Below, in pieces: positions 9,312 to 17,545 of a stretch of DNA of 64,000 nucleotides (position 1 is the first letter of the stretch; every line of letters begins with the position of its first letter). Source of the DNA: Fischerella sp. PCC 9605 (GTDB lineage Bacteria > Cyanobacteriota > Cyanobacteriia > Cyanobacteriales > Nostocaceae); NCBI RefSeq assembly GCF_000517105.1, contig NZ_KI912148.1, positions 986,518-1,050,517 on the forward strand. The letters are read 5' to 3'. A program made the translations under genes and the position numbers. The notes under the pieces are model-generated. The model saw only the letters and a program-made list of their open reading frames with translations, did no database searches and was not told where the DNA came from.

Positions 9312-12009
9312 ATTCACACCCTTTGAAGATGCTTTAAATTTGGCGACAATGTTACGCGTCTCACTTAGCAGACGTGACATCGGCGCTTACATTTTGACAA
9401 AAGGAAACCAAAAAGACAGGTTTTGCTTCGTTTTTGGTTTCGATTGTCAAGGCATTCACACTACATTAAGACCGGAACAAATCAATACAATTTTTAATAA
9501 CATTGAAGCTGGTTTAAAAGATATCCCCAGTGGCGAAAGAATGACATTGCATTTGGGGTCTTTTAGTTCAGACAAACAGCGCCAAAAAGAACTAGCATCT
9601 CTGGTTAAGCACGCACCATCACCAGATATAAAATATTTGCTGCTGTCAGAACGAGCAAGAGTGCAAGAACTAACTCGTGCTGGTATTCGCAAGCCAAAAT
9701 TTTTGCGGATTTATGTTACTTATACAATTGAACCAGATACTACAAATACAGATGATTGGATCGAGAAACTTTTAGCTAAAGGTGAGTTGTGGTGGTTGAA
9801 ATTCAAAGGTGATATCGCAGAAGTAGAAAACCAGCGGATCGAAACCATTATTAACAATGCATACAAAAATGGTTTTTGTCGCTGGGAACAGCTTTTATCT
9901 AACAAAATGGGATTAGATATCAAGCCTTTGACTGCGGAGGAACTTTGGGGAGAAGCTTGGAAAAGATTTAACGATACGCAACCAATAGAGATTCCGCAAT
10001 TAATCACTTTAGATGAAAATGGACTACACGAACAAGCTTATTCAGATTTAGCTAGTACAAAATTACTGGTAGATAATATTCACAGTACAACTTTGCTAAT
10101 TGAGTCAGATGTACCTTGTGCCGATCGCCGCTGGGTTCACGTTAATAATAACTATATTGGCGTGATGAGTTTTATGGAAAAACCCGGTGGCTGGGCAAAC
10201 AAATCTTCTCAATTGCGTTATTTATGGGAATTGCTGGCTAGAGAGAATGTCATAGATACAGAGATTTTTTGCCAACTGACAGCAGCAAATCCAGCAATAG
10301 TAAAAACTACACTGCAACGAGTGCTGAAACAGTCAAATATGACGGCTCTTTTGGCACAGGAAAAAAGTAGAACTATAGATGTCAGCGCTCAATTAAAGCT
10401 AAGAAAATCGGTAGCAGCACAAGAGCAATTATATGAAGGTGCTGTGCCGATTTATGCGGGTATAGCTATTTTGGTACATCGTCCCAGTGCAGAAAAATTA
10501 GATGAAGCGACAAGATACATTGAAAACTGTTTTCAACGTCCTGCACGAGTAATTAGAGAAACAGAGTATGCCTGGAAAATCTGGTTGCAAACTTTACCAA
10601 TAGTTTGGGAAGGTTTGTTAGCAAGACCTTTCAACCGTCGCCAGTTATATTTAACAAGTGAAGTACCTGGATTAATGCCTTTAGTGCTAACTAAAGGAGG
10701 TGACAGACAAGGCTTTGAATTGATCGCCGAAGAAGGAGGAACACCTGTACACCTGGATTTGTTTAACCAGCATAAAAATTTAGCACTATTTGCAACAACT
10801 CGTGCTGGTAAATCGGTATTGGTGTCAGGGATTTTGACTCAGGCTTTGGCTTATAATATTCCTGTAGTGGCGTTGGACTTTCCCAAACCCGATGGCACAT
10901 CTACCTTCACCGACTACACACACTTTATGGAGGAGAATGGAGCCTATTTTGATATTTCCAAACAATCGAATAACTTGTTTGAGCAACCAGATTTGCGCTC
11001 ATTAGATCCAGAACAACAGCGCGATCGCATGTTGGATTATGTCGCCTTCCTAGAATCAGCCTTAATGACAATGGTTTTAGGCTCGTCCAGCGAAAATCAA
11101 CTCTTGTCGCAAACAGTGCGATCGCTCCTCAACTTAGCTTTAGGAGCCTTCTTTACTGATGAAGGTATCAAAGAGCGATATAAACTAGCAATAGCTGGAG
11201 GATTCGGTAGCCCAGCCTGGCAGAAAACCCCGACTTTAAGAGACTTTCTGTATTTCTGTTCGCCAGAACACTTGGAGTTAGATTCCATCGGAGGTAGGGT
11301 TGAAGATGCTCTCAGTCAAATTCACCTACGCTTGCGATTTTGGCTTTCTAGCCGAGTAGGTAAAGCAATTTCTGCACCCTCTAGCTTTCCCACCGATGCC
11401 CAACTTTTAGTATTTGCTCTGAGAAACTTATCAGATAGTGAAGACGCAGCAGTGCTATCGTTGAGTGCCTATTCAGCAGCATTACGACGCGCATTAAGCA
11501 GTCCAGCTTCCATATTCTTCATCGACGAAGCACCGATTCTATTTGAATTTGACCAAATTTCTGACTTAGTAGGTAGAATTTGTGCCAACGGTGCAAAAGC
11601 AGGAATTAGAGTTATATTATCGGCACAAGACCCCGATACAATTGCCAAATCCAAAGCAGCATCGAAAATTTTGCAAAACTTGACCACACGATTAATTGGT
11701 CGGATTCAGCCAGTTGCGGTTGATAGTTTCACAAGTATTTTAAAATATCCTCGCGAAGTTATTGCTCGCAATGCGACTGAAAGCTTTTTTCCACGTAGAG
11801 AGGGTATATATAGCCAATGGCTGTTAGATGATAACGGAATTTATACCTTTTGCCGCTACTACCCAGGTTACGAACAATTGGCAGTAGTTGCTAACAATCC
11901 CCAAGAACAAACTGCACGTCAAAAAACTATGCAAGAATATAACGATAAATATGAAGCAGTTTCTGTATTTGCACGTCAGCTAGTAGCATCACTGCGCGGT
12001 GGTGTATAG
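9259..12009 (+). CDS. VirB4/TraC-like T4SS ATPase
   Basis: A 916-residue ATPase of the VirB4/TraC/TrbE type, the cytoplasmic motor that energises pilus assembly and substrate transfer. The C-terminal RecA-like domain has a P-loop TTRAGKSV (about residues 512-519; the usual first Gly is Ala) and a Walker B SIFFIDEA near residue 752. DFPKP after the P-loop and ILSAQDPDTI near residue 793 fit the VirB4/FtsK-HerA fold. The N-terminal half is the less conserved VirB4 part. I choose ATG 9259 (MKQKIGKQS); the frame is open upstream from 9199, within the VirB3-like gene. It overlaps that gene by 53 bp. It is the best-supported member of the cluster. Confidence 0.85.
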   Translation: MKQKIGKQSVGVAGSETRFTPFEDALNLATMLRVSLSRRDIGAYILTKGNQKDRFCFVFGFDCQGIHTTLRPEQINTIFNNIEAGLKDIPSGERMTLHLGSFSSDKQRQKELASLVKHAPSPDIKYLLLSERARVQELTRAGIRKPKFLRIYVTYTIEPDTTNTDDWIEKLLAKGELWWLKFKGDIAEVENQRIETIINNAYKNGFCRWEQLLSNKMGLDIKPLTAEELWGEAWKRFNDTQPIEIPQLITLDENGLHEQAYSDLASTKLLVDNIHSTTLLIESDVPCADRRWVHVNNNYIGVMSFMEKPGGWANKSSQLRYLWELLARENVIDTEIFCQLTAANPAIVKTTLQRVLKQSNMTALLAQEKSRTIDVSAQLKLRKSVAAQEQLYEGAVPIYAGIAILVHRPSAEKLDEATRYIENCFQRPARVIRETEYAWKIWLQTLPIVWEGLLARPFNRRQLYLTSEVPGLMPLVLTKGGDRQGFELIAEEGGTPVHLDLFNQHKNLALFATTRAGKSVLVSGILTQALAYNIPVVALDFPKPDGTSTFTDYTHFMEENGAYFDISKQSNNLFEQPDLRSLDPEQQRDRMLDYVAFLESALMTMVLGSSSENQLLSQTVRSLLNLALGAFFTDEGIKERYKLAIAGGFGSPAWQKTPTLRDFLYFCSPEHLELDSIGGRVEDALSQIHLRLRFWLSSRVGKAISAPSSFPTDAQLLVFALRNLSDSEDAAVLSLSAYSAALRRALSSPASIFFIDEAPILFEFDQISDLVGRICANGAKAGIRVILSAQDPDTIAKSKAASKILQNLTTRLIGRIQPVAVDSFTSILKYPREVIARNATESFFPRREGIYSQWLLDDNGIYTFCRYYPGYEQLAVVANNPQEQTARQKTMQEYNDKYEAVSVFARQLVASLRGGV

Positions 12010-12067
12010 CGGAGGATAAATTAATGATTTTAAAAATTTGGCATAAAGTTTTTTAATACCATAAATG

Positions 12068-12090
12068 AACACAGATAATTAATCTGTGTT
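12068..12090. repeat. Small hairpin behind the virB4-like gene
   Basis: AACACAGAT and ATCTGTGTT form a perfect 9-bp stem with a 5-base loop, followed by further ATCTGTG copies. There is no T-run, so it is not a clear terminator. It lies in the 303-bp gap between the virB4- and virB5-like genes, which otherwise holds the left arm of an inverted repeat. Confidence 0.5.
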
Positions 12091-12193
12091 TATCTGTGTG
12101 CATCTGTATTCGCATTTCCAAAACTCTATTTTGCTATCAAAAAAGCTTAACATAAGTAAGTTAGTGGAAATAAATCAAGCTATGTTACGAAAC

Positions 12194-12277
12194 ATCAATA
12201 TGCTTGAAACCTTTACCAATGACCAATGACTAATGACGACCTTAACTAGTTAGCTTTATTTGTACCGACCTACTTAG
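12194..12277 (+). repeat. Left arm of an inverted repeat flanking the virB5-like gene
   Basis: Positions 12232-12276 match the reverse complement of 13087-13131 at 40 of 45 bases. The similarity continues outward with a small gap through GAAACCTTTACCAATGAC to about 12194. The arm ends about 35 bp before the virB5-like start codon. Confidence 0.8.
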
Positions 12278-12312
12278 CACACAACTTCGTCTAGCTTTTT
12301 AGGAATATATTT

Positions 12313-13077
12313 ATGCGAAAAACAACTTTGCTCACACTTTCTCTGACATGCTTAATCATGCTACCAGCAACGGCAGAATTAGGCAAGGTTTGGACTGATT
12401 TTCAGTCTTATGCAGGAGACTTACAAGACTATCTCAAAAATAATCTCACCGATACATTACAACCATTAGAAGCAGACACTCAAACCGCGATTGATAACTC
12501 TACAGGAGATTTGAACATACCTAACCCAAACGCAGCAGGAGAAAGCATTCGCGATAGCATGACTTGGTATTATGTCACGGATAAATTCGATAATAATTCC
12601 ACTGTGAGAGCAAATTTAGTTAGTAATGAAATCAACCGCCTAATTACTCGGGGTGCAGTGGCTGGTGTTATGGGTGCAAATGGGCAAAGCACCTTAAGAG
12701 AGAAGTTAAAAGCAACTGAGGACTCCCTAGATAGAATTGAAAGTTCAAAAAGTTTTGTAGAAGAAATTTTAGAAAATTTAAAAAGTACAATTACCGATCT
12801 CGCTAATCCAGCATCAAGATTGGGTTTAAATCAAGCTGATCTACAGGCACAAAATATTAATATTCAACAAGAACAAGCCAAAATGATCGGAGAAACACTT
12901 GGTCAGACAGTGCAGACAAATCAGTTTTTGCAATACTCCAATTTAAATTTAGCGAATATTTCCCAGCAGGTAGAAGAAACAAATCGTGCTCGCAGGGTAG
13001 ATACATCAGCAGAGGCGGCGCGATTGTTACGAAACACTTCGCAAATAGATTTATTCGGCAGACAATTTGAAGAATAG
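12313..13077 (+). CDS. VirB5/TrbJ-like periplasmic T4SS component candidate
   Basis: A 254-residue exported protein. The N-terminus MRKTTLLTLSLTCLIMLPATA is a Sec signal peptide cleaved near PATA before ELGK. The mature protein is polar and mostly helical; the last 80 residues are rich in Gln/Asn and heptad-like (NINIQQEQAKMIGETLGQT, LANISQQVEETNRARR). VirB5/TrbJ proteins, minor pilus-tip subunits, share this layout of signal peptide, helical bundle and Gln-rich C-terminal coil. The gene sits between the VirB4- and VirB6-like genes, exactly where virB5 lies in Agrobacterium. It is separated from both by larger gaps, each holding one arm of an inverted repeat. No diagnostic motif is claimed. 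Confidence 0.55.
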   Translation: MRKTTLLTLSLTCLIMLPATAELGKVWTDFQSYAGDLQDYLKNNLTDTLQPLEADTQTAIDNSTGDLNIPNPNAAGESIRDSMTWYYVTDKFDNNSTVRANLVSNEINRLITRGAVAGVMGANGQSTLREKLKATEDSLDRIESSKSFVEEILENLKSTITDLANPASRLGLNQADLQAQNINIQQEQAKMIGETLGQTVQTNQFLQYSNLNLANISQQVEETNRARRVDTSAEAARLLRNTSQIDLFGRQFEE

Positions 13078-13086
13078 ATTCAACAA

Positions 13087-13168
13087 TAAGTAGGTCAGCA
13101 CAAATAAAGTTAACTCGTTATGGTCGTCATTTGTCATTGATAAAAGTTTCAGCATGATTACATGTCTT
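13087..13168 (-). repeat. Right arm of an inverted repeat flanking the virB5-like gene
   Basis: Reverse complement partner of 12194-12277, with core 13087-13131. Together the arms enclose a segment of roughly 800 bp holding only the virB5-like gene. The outer part of the arm (GAAACTTTTATCAATGAC on the minus strand) matches its partner after a gap of about 7 bases. Confidence 0.8.
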
Positions 13169-13237
13169 GACAAACTTAAGTTATCCTACTTCCTTTTTAC
13201 AAAATAAATGCCCATGAACTCCGTTAACAACAAATAA

Positions 13238-14293
13238 ATGAACGTTTTTTTTCTTCCTTTCAAAATTGTTGCCGAAATAGGTGTCCCTGAGATTCTCGAT
13301 AATGGTGTTACAACTGCCAAAAGTATTTCAGAAAGCTGGGACAATCAATGGTTGGATTTATTACAAAATAATACTAGTGAAAATTTATATGGAACGCTCA
13401 CGAATGTGGGTGTATTTTTTGCAGTCGGAACCCTGTTGTTTTTCATGATACAATGGCTCAGGGATGTTTTATATAGTGAGTATTCCCGCCCTATCTCGGC
13501 TTTGATTTGGCCTTTTATTGTGGTGATACTATTAACCAATACTGGCAACGGTAGCGTACTTTCAGATCTGACGCTGGGTGTACGAAATTTTATTAATACA
13601 GTGAATCAGCAAGTGTTGACAACCGCAGATGCCAATCAAAATTACCAGCAAGCATTGAATATGGGTGTTGCAGAAGAGGTAGCTGGTTCTTTGCTGCGTC
13701 CTTGCCAGTCACTAACTGGCGAACAACAAACTCAATGCTTTGTCAGAGCCAAAGAAAAAATGGATATTCTCTGGCAGGAATATAGAAATTTATATGGAGA
13801 TAAAACTTGGATCAACAGATTGGAAAATAGAGTCAATCAGATTGCATATGGTACGGGAAATATATCAGAAAACACATTTAGTTCTCTATTAGGTTCTAAT
13901 ATCCAAACTAGTATCAAAAACTTTTTAATTTCCTTACAATATGCATTTCAAAATTTAATAGAAGCTACTATGTTGCTGATAGCAGCTTTAGGGCCGTTGG
14001 CAGTGGGAGGTTCTTTATTACCTGTAGCTGGTAAACCGATTTTTGCTTGGCTGACTGGATTTTTATCGTTGGGAATTGCGAAATTTTCATTTACCATCAT
14101 TACTGTGTTAACTGCCACAGTGATTGTCAATGGGCCAGGGGAAGCTGGTAACGCCGATCCTGATTTAATGTGGTTCATGATTTTTATGGGAGTTTTGGCT
14201 CCAATCTTATCTTTGCTTTTGTCTGGTGCGGGAGGATTTGCAATATTCAACGCTATTAGTAATACGACTTCATGGGCAAGGGAGAGGATATAA
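13238..14293 (+). CDS. VirB6/TrbL-like polytopic T4SS protein
   Basis: A 351-residue inner-membrane protein. Two helices near the N-terminus (about residues 57-75 and 84-101) are followed by a long soluble loop of about 130 residues with two Cys (LRPCQSL, QCFVRA). Three or more C-terminal helices come next (about 236-260, 265-296, 306-335). A large periplasmic loop between membrane segments, with Gly/Ala/Leu-rich C-terminal helices (LIAALGPLAVGGSLLP), is the VirB6/TrbL pattern. VirB6 is part of the channel base. The ribosome site is weak. The gene is followed by three tightly packed genes at 20-30 bp intervals, so 13.2-17.5 kb is likely one transcript. Confidence 0.65.
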   Translation: MNVFFLPFKIVAEIGVPEILDNGVTTAKSISESWDNQWLDLLQNNTSENLYGTLTNVGVFFAVGTLLFFMIQWLRDVLYSEYSRPISALIWPFIVVILLTNTGNGSVLSDLTLGVRNFINTVNQQVLTTADANQNYQQALNMGVAEEVAGSLLRPCQSLTGEQQTQCFVRAKEKMDILWQEYRNLYGDKTWINRLENRVNQIAYGTGNISENTFSSLLGSNIQTSIKNFLISLQYAFQNLIEATMLLIAALGPLAVGGSLLPVAGKPIFAWLTGFLSLGIAKFSFTIITVLTATVIVNGPGEAGNADPDLMWFMIFMGVLAPILSLLLSGAGGFAIFNAISNTTSWARERI

Positions 14294-14314
14294 ATCAGCG
14301 GGAGAAATGGGTAA

Positions 14315-15139
14315 ATGGTGCGCTTATTAGAAAAAAGACAAAAATCAGTCAGTCTTTTGACGACCTTTGCGATCGCCACCTTTGGATTGCAAGTATTAGC
14401 TTTAATTTTTTTAACATTACAAGGTTTAAAAATTCGCCAGCTGAGTCTCAGGAAACCTGCTGCTTTTGTACAATTAATAGCTGGTCAACCAATAGGTGTT
14501 ACTGATGATTTAGAAAGAAACTCAGAAGCAATTCGGCAATTTGTCAGCAAAACGATGACATCAATGTTTAACTGGTCTGGAACACTTCCGCCTCAAAATA
14601 TTGAAGAAGTCTCAAAACCCAAACCAGATTCGGGAATACTCATTAAAACGTCACAAGGTAATACCAAAAAAGTTACCACCAGTAGTTGGATAGCGAGTTT
14701 TGCCATATCAGAAGACTTTCGCAAAGGTTTCTTAAGTGAAATAGGAGCAATGACGCCCCCGGAAGTTTTTGCTAATAATGCCAACCAAGCTATGTCAGCA
14801 CAATTAGCAATTAAACGGGTTTATCCCCCTCAAAAAATTGCACCAGGTAAATGGCGAGTTGGTATGGTAGCTGATTTGATTCAAAAAAAACGAGATAGTG
14901 ATAGAAAAGTCATCACTCCTTTTAATAAAGATTTACTTGTTCGTGCTGTAGATTATTTTCCTTATCCAGTAGAAGATACTACCAGCGTTCTGCAAAAAGC
15001 AATTTATAGCATTCGTTCTGAAAGGTTGGAGATTTACGAAATCCGGAATTTATGTTTGCTGGATAATTATAACAATCTAAGTCCAGATAAATTACAGCAG
15101 TGCGGTAGTGGAATAAAATCGGATAGCTTCACTAGATAG
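14315..15139 (+). CDS. VirB8-like bitopic protein, copy 1
   Basis: A 274-residue protein with a short cytoplasmic start, one membrane helix (residues 13-36) and a periplasmic domain, the VirB8/TrbF/TraE topology. VirB8 is a nucleation factor bridging the inner-membrane complex. The segment AFVQLIAGQPIGVTDDLER and a later ISxVR-like piece, AIYSIRSERLEIYEI, look like a periplasmic mixed alpha/beta domain. The neighbouring gene is a clear paralogue: both share the pattern FA-TFGL, then QL, then VQL-G, then IRQFV-TMT-W. Start: ATG 14315 with GGGAG ten bases upstream. The assignment rests on topology, duplication and gene order. Confidence 0.6.
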   Translation: MVRLLEKRQKSVSLLTTFAIATFGLQVLALIFLTLQGLKIRQLSLRKPAAFVQLIAGQPIGVTDDLERNSEAIRQFVSKTMTSMFNWSGTLPPQNIEEVSKPKPDSGILIKTSQGNTKKVTTSSWIASFAISEDFRKGFLSEIGAMTPPEVFANNANQAMSAQLAIKRVYPPQKIAPGKWRVGMVADLIQKKRDSDRKVITPFNKDLLVRAVDYFPYPVEDTTSVLQKAIYSIRSERLEIYEIRNLCLLDNYNNLSPDKLQQCGSGIKSDSFTR

Positions 15140-15168
15140 CATATTGCAATTTACCGAGTTTATTGTTA

Positions 15169-15843
15169 ATGCAGTTATTTAAGTCAGATAATAGAAAAAC
15201 AAGTATCTTACCACTGTTCGCTGTAGGAACATTTGGTTTGAATATTTTTACTTTGTTGATTTTGATGTTTCACGGATCAATGTTGCAACAGCTAAGTAGG
15301 CAATTAACGCCTCAAAGTTTGGTGCAACTTGCTGATGGTCGAGCAATCACAGCAGATCCCACAGAAAATTTAGAACGATACCCCCAGACAATCCGGCGTT
15401 TCGTAGGTGAAACTATGACTTTAATGCTGACTTGGTCTAAGCAGCAGCAACCAGAAACAGTATGGCAAATTAGTTCTGAACTTTTAACCAATAATGTCAA
15501 GCAAAAATTTCAGTCAGAAGTTATTAATGTAAATACAACAAATCAATTTGAAAATCGCGGTGCTGAAAGTGTATTGGTAATCCAAAGAATTTCTCAACCT
15601 CAAAAAATTGGGGATGGTAAGTGGAAAGTAGAGTTACAAGCTAATCAATTAATTTTTAATAATTCCGACAGATTGGGAAAATCTGTACCGTTTAATAAAC
15701 AAATTTTAGTCCAGGCAACAGATACACAAACAACTTCACTACCTGACTTACCAGTTTCTTGGAACTTAGCGGCTTATCGCCTCGGCGAAGCTAGGCTAGA
15801 AATTTACAATATATGTGACATCAAAGATAAGAACTGTTCTTGA
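15169..15843 (+). CDS. VirB8-like bitopic protein, copy 2
   Basis: A 224-residue paralogue of the preceding gene, with one helix (residues 12-35) and a periplasmic domain. Matching blocks include LPLFAVGTFGL against LLTTFAIATFGL, RRFVGETMTLMLTWS against RQFVSKTMTSMFNWS, and RISQPQKIGDGKWKVEL against RVYPPQKIAPGKWRVGM. The copies also end alike (RLEIYNI against RLEIYEI). This one lacks about 50 residues. ATG 15169 is preferred over the TTG two codons earlier. It starts 29 bp after copy 1 and ends 20 bp before the VirB10-like gene. Two VirB8-like subunits could form a mixed complex, which is an inference. Confidence 0.6.
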   Translation: MQLFKSDNRKTSILPLFAVGTFGLNIFTLLILMFHGSMLQQLSRQLTPQSLVQLADGRAITADPTENLERYPQTIRRFVGETMTLMLTWSKQQQPETVWQISSELLTNNVKQKFQSEVINVNTTNQFENRGAESVLVIQRISQPQKIGDGKWKVELQANQLIFNNSDRLGKSVPFNKQILVQATDTQTTSLPDLPVSWNLAAYRLGEARLEIYNICDIKDKNCS

Positions 15844-15863
15844 AATGAGACTGAAGCTATACT

Positions 15864-17456
15864 ATGACTCGATATTCAATTCCTTCAGAAACTACCCCAG
15901 ATAATTTAGTGAATTCCACTACCGACGATTACCAACCAGAAATACAATCTTCTGATTGGGAATTTCGGATGGCGAGACTGGTTGGTTTTCAAGAAGAATC
16001 TCCAGCTATTGCTGATGATGTGGAAGTACCAGAAGATTCAGCCAGCCCAGCGCCAGCACCCGCCACCAGAACATCAGAAGTTTCCACCCAGCAATCCCTT
16101 TCATCTAATCCTTTTGCTAAATTGGCGTTGGTAGGAACTGGTACCTTTGCTTTGGTTTTATTAGCTGGCGGCTTTTTGTCACAGTTGATGAATGCTGGTA
16201 ATCAAAAGCCTAAAAAAAATAATATTGTAGTTCAACAACCGCGATCGCAACCAACAACCGAATCTCGCCTGGAACAACTAGAAACAGAACTAGAGACTTT
16301 AAAAACCAAATTAGCCCTTGCTGAACAAGCGCAAGCGGTGAAATTAGCCCAACAAAAACTCAGAACTGAAAAAATGATCCCAGCTACTCCGACGCCACCG
16401 CCAGTTGCCTCTAGACCAAGAGTACCAACCCCTGTAAAAACAGTTTACGTGCCTAGGGTAGAAACCCGCGTCGTCCGAGTACCCCAACCTCAGCAACAAC
16501 CTCTCCCGCAACAAACAGTTTCACCACCAGTTGCCAAGCCAGAAACTCAACCAAACGTTGAATTAACCCCACCAGATCCAATGGAGGAGTGGGCAAGGTT
16601 AGCAAAGTTAGGTAGCTACGGTCAGGTGTCAGCTGCTGCACCTACTAATACGACTAATAACACTATTAGTCGTACTCCTCCTGAACCTGTACAAAATCCT
16701 AGAGTCCAGCGATACGCTACAAACCCCCAGCCTCAGCCAACTCCACAACCTTCACAACAAGAAACTTCTATTGTTAGCCAAGCACGAACACAGAATCCCA
16801 AATCAGTACCAGTAGGAACAAGTACTAAAGCTGTCCTAGCGACAGCTATATTTGGAGAAACTAGCAGAGCAACTAATAATAATAATAAAAATGACAGTGG
16901 CAAAAACCTATTTGTAGTCCGCTTGAAAGAACCATTAAAAGCAGCAGATGGTACTGTTGTCTTACCAGCCAAAACCGAGATATTGACTGAAATTAGTTCT
17001 CTTTCCGAACAAGGTTTGCTGCAACTCAATGCAGTCAAACTAATTAACCAAAATAATGGCAACATCACAGAACGCAGTTTAGATAACAATGCCATACTAA
17101 TTCGCGGTTCCGAAGGTAGACCTTTGGTTGCAAACCAATATAAAAAAGGAGGCTCATCCCTTCTCTGGATGGATGCGGGACAGTTCGTATTGGGAGCAGC
17201 TGGTAAAGTCGGAGAGATATTTAATCGTACTGAATCAGAAGTCGTTCGAGATGGTGACTTCAGTTATATTAGAAACAAAAACCCCCAACGCAACGTCTTA
17301 GCCGGGATTTTGGAAGGTGGGGTTAGAACTGTAGTCCCCCAAATTACCCAACGCAATCAACAGGCTATGTCCCAAATGATGCAACGCAGTAATATTTGGT
17401 TTCTGCCAGCAGGAACAGAAGTAGAAATATACGTCAATCAAATGATGCAGTTTTAG
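15864..17456 (+). CDS. VirB10/TrbI-like T4SS core protein
   Basis: A 530-residue protein with VirB10 architecture: a cytoplasmic N-terminus (1-84), one membrane helix (85-109), a coiled coil (about 130-172), a long Pro/Gln-rich spacer (about 174-330) and a C-terminal beta domain (about 335-530). The C-terminal part shows the TrbI-type signals LKAADGTVVLPAKTEI and, at the very end, IWFLPAGTEVEIYVNQ, matching the 'P-x-G-T-x-V' strand that closes VirB10 domains. A hydrophobic/amphipathic stretch near GSSLLWMDAGQFVLGAAG may be the pore antenna. VirB10 links the inner and outer membranes and senses ATPase activity. It lies 20 bp behind VirB8-like copy 2. Confidence 0.8.
   Translation: MTRYSIPSETTPDNLVNSTTDDYQPEIQSSDWEFRMARLVGFQEESPAIADDVEVPEDSASPAPAPATRTSEVSTQQSLSSNPFAKLALVGTGTFALVLLAGGFLSQLMNAGNQKPKKNNIVVQQPRSQPTTESRLEQLETELETLKTKLALAEQAQAVKLAQQKLRTEKMIPATPTPPPVASRPRVPTPVKTVYVPRVETRVVRVPQPQQQPLPQQTVSPPVAKPETQPNVELTPPDPMEEWARLAKLGSYGQVSAAAPTNTTNNTISRTPPEPVQNPRVQRYATNPQPQPTPQPSQQETSIVSQARTQNPKSVPVGTSTKAVLATAIFGETSRATNNNNKNDSGKNLFVVRLKEPLKAADGTVVLPAKTEILTEISSLSEQGLLQLNAVKLINQNNGNITERSLDNNAILIRGSEGRPLVANQYKKGGSSLLWMDAGQFVLGAAGKVGEIFNRTESEVVRDGDFSYIRNKNPQRNVLAGILEGGVRTVVPQITQRNQQAMSQMMQRSNIWFLPAGTEVEIYVNQMMQF
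16649..16674 (+). repeat. Perfect hairpin inside the virB10-like coding region
   Basis: ACGACTAATA, a 4-base loop, then TATTAGTCGT; one more pair extends the stem to 11 bp. It encodes a Thr/Asn-rich part of the spacer (TNTTNNTISRT), where protein sequence is probably little constrained. Confidence 0.6.
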
Positions 17457-17545
17457 ATTTGATCAATGTTGTTTGATCAAGTGAATATTCACTCTCTAAG
17501 GTACGTTAAGGTAGTAACGCACCGCTAGTTTTCCTGTATGCGGCC

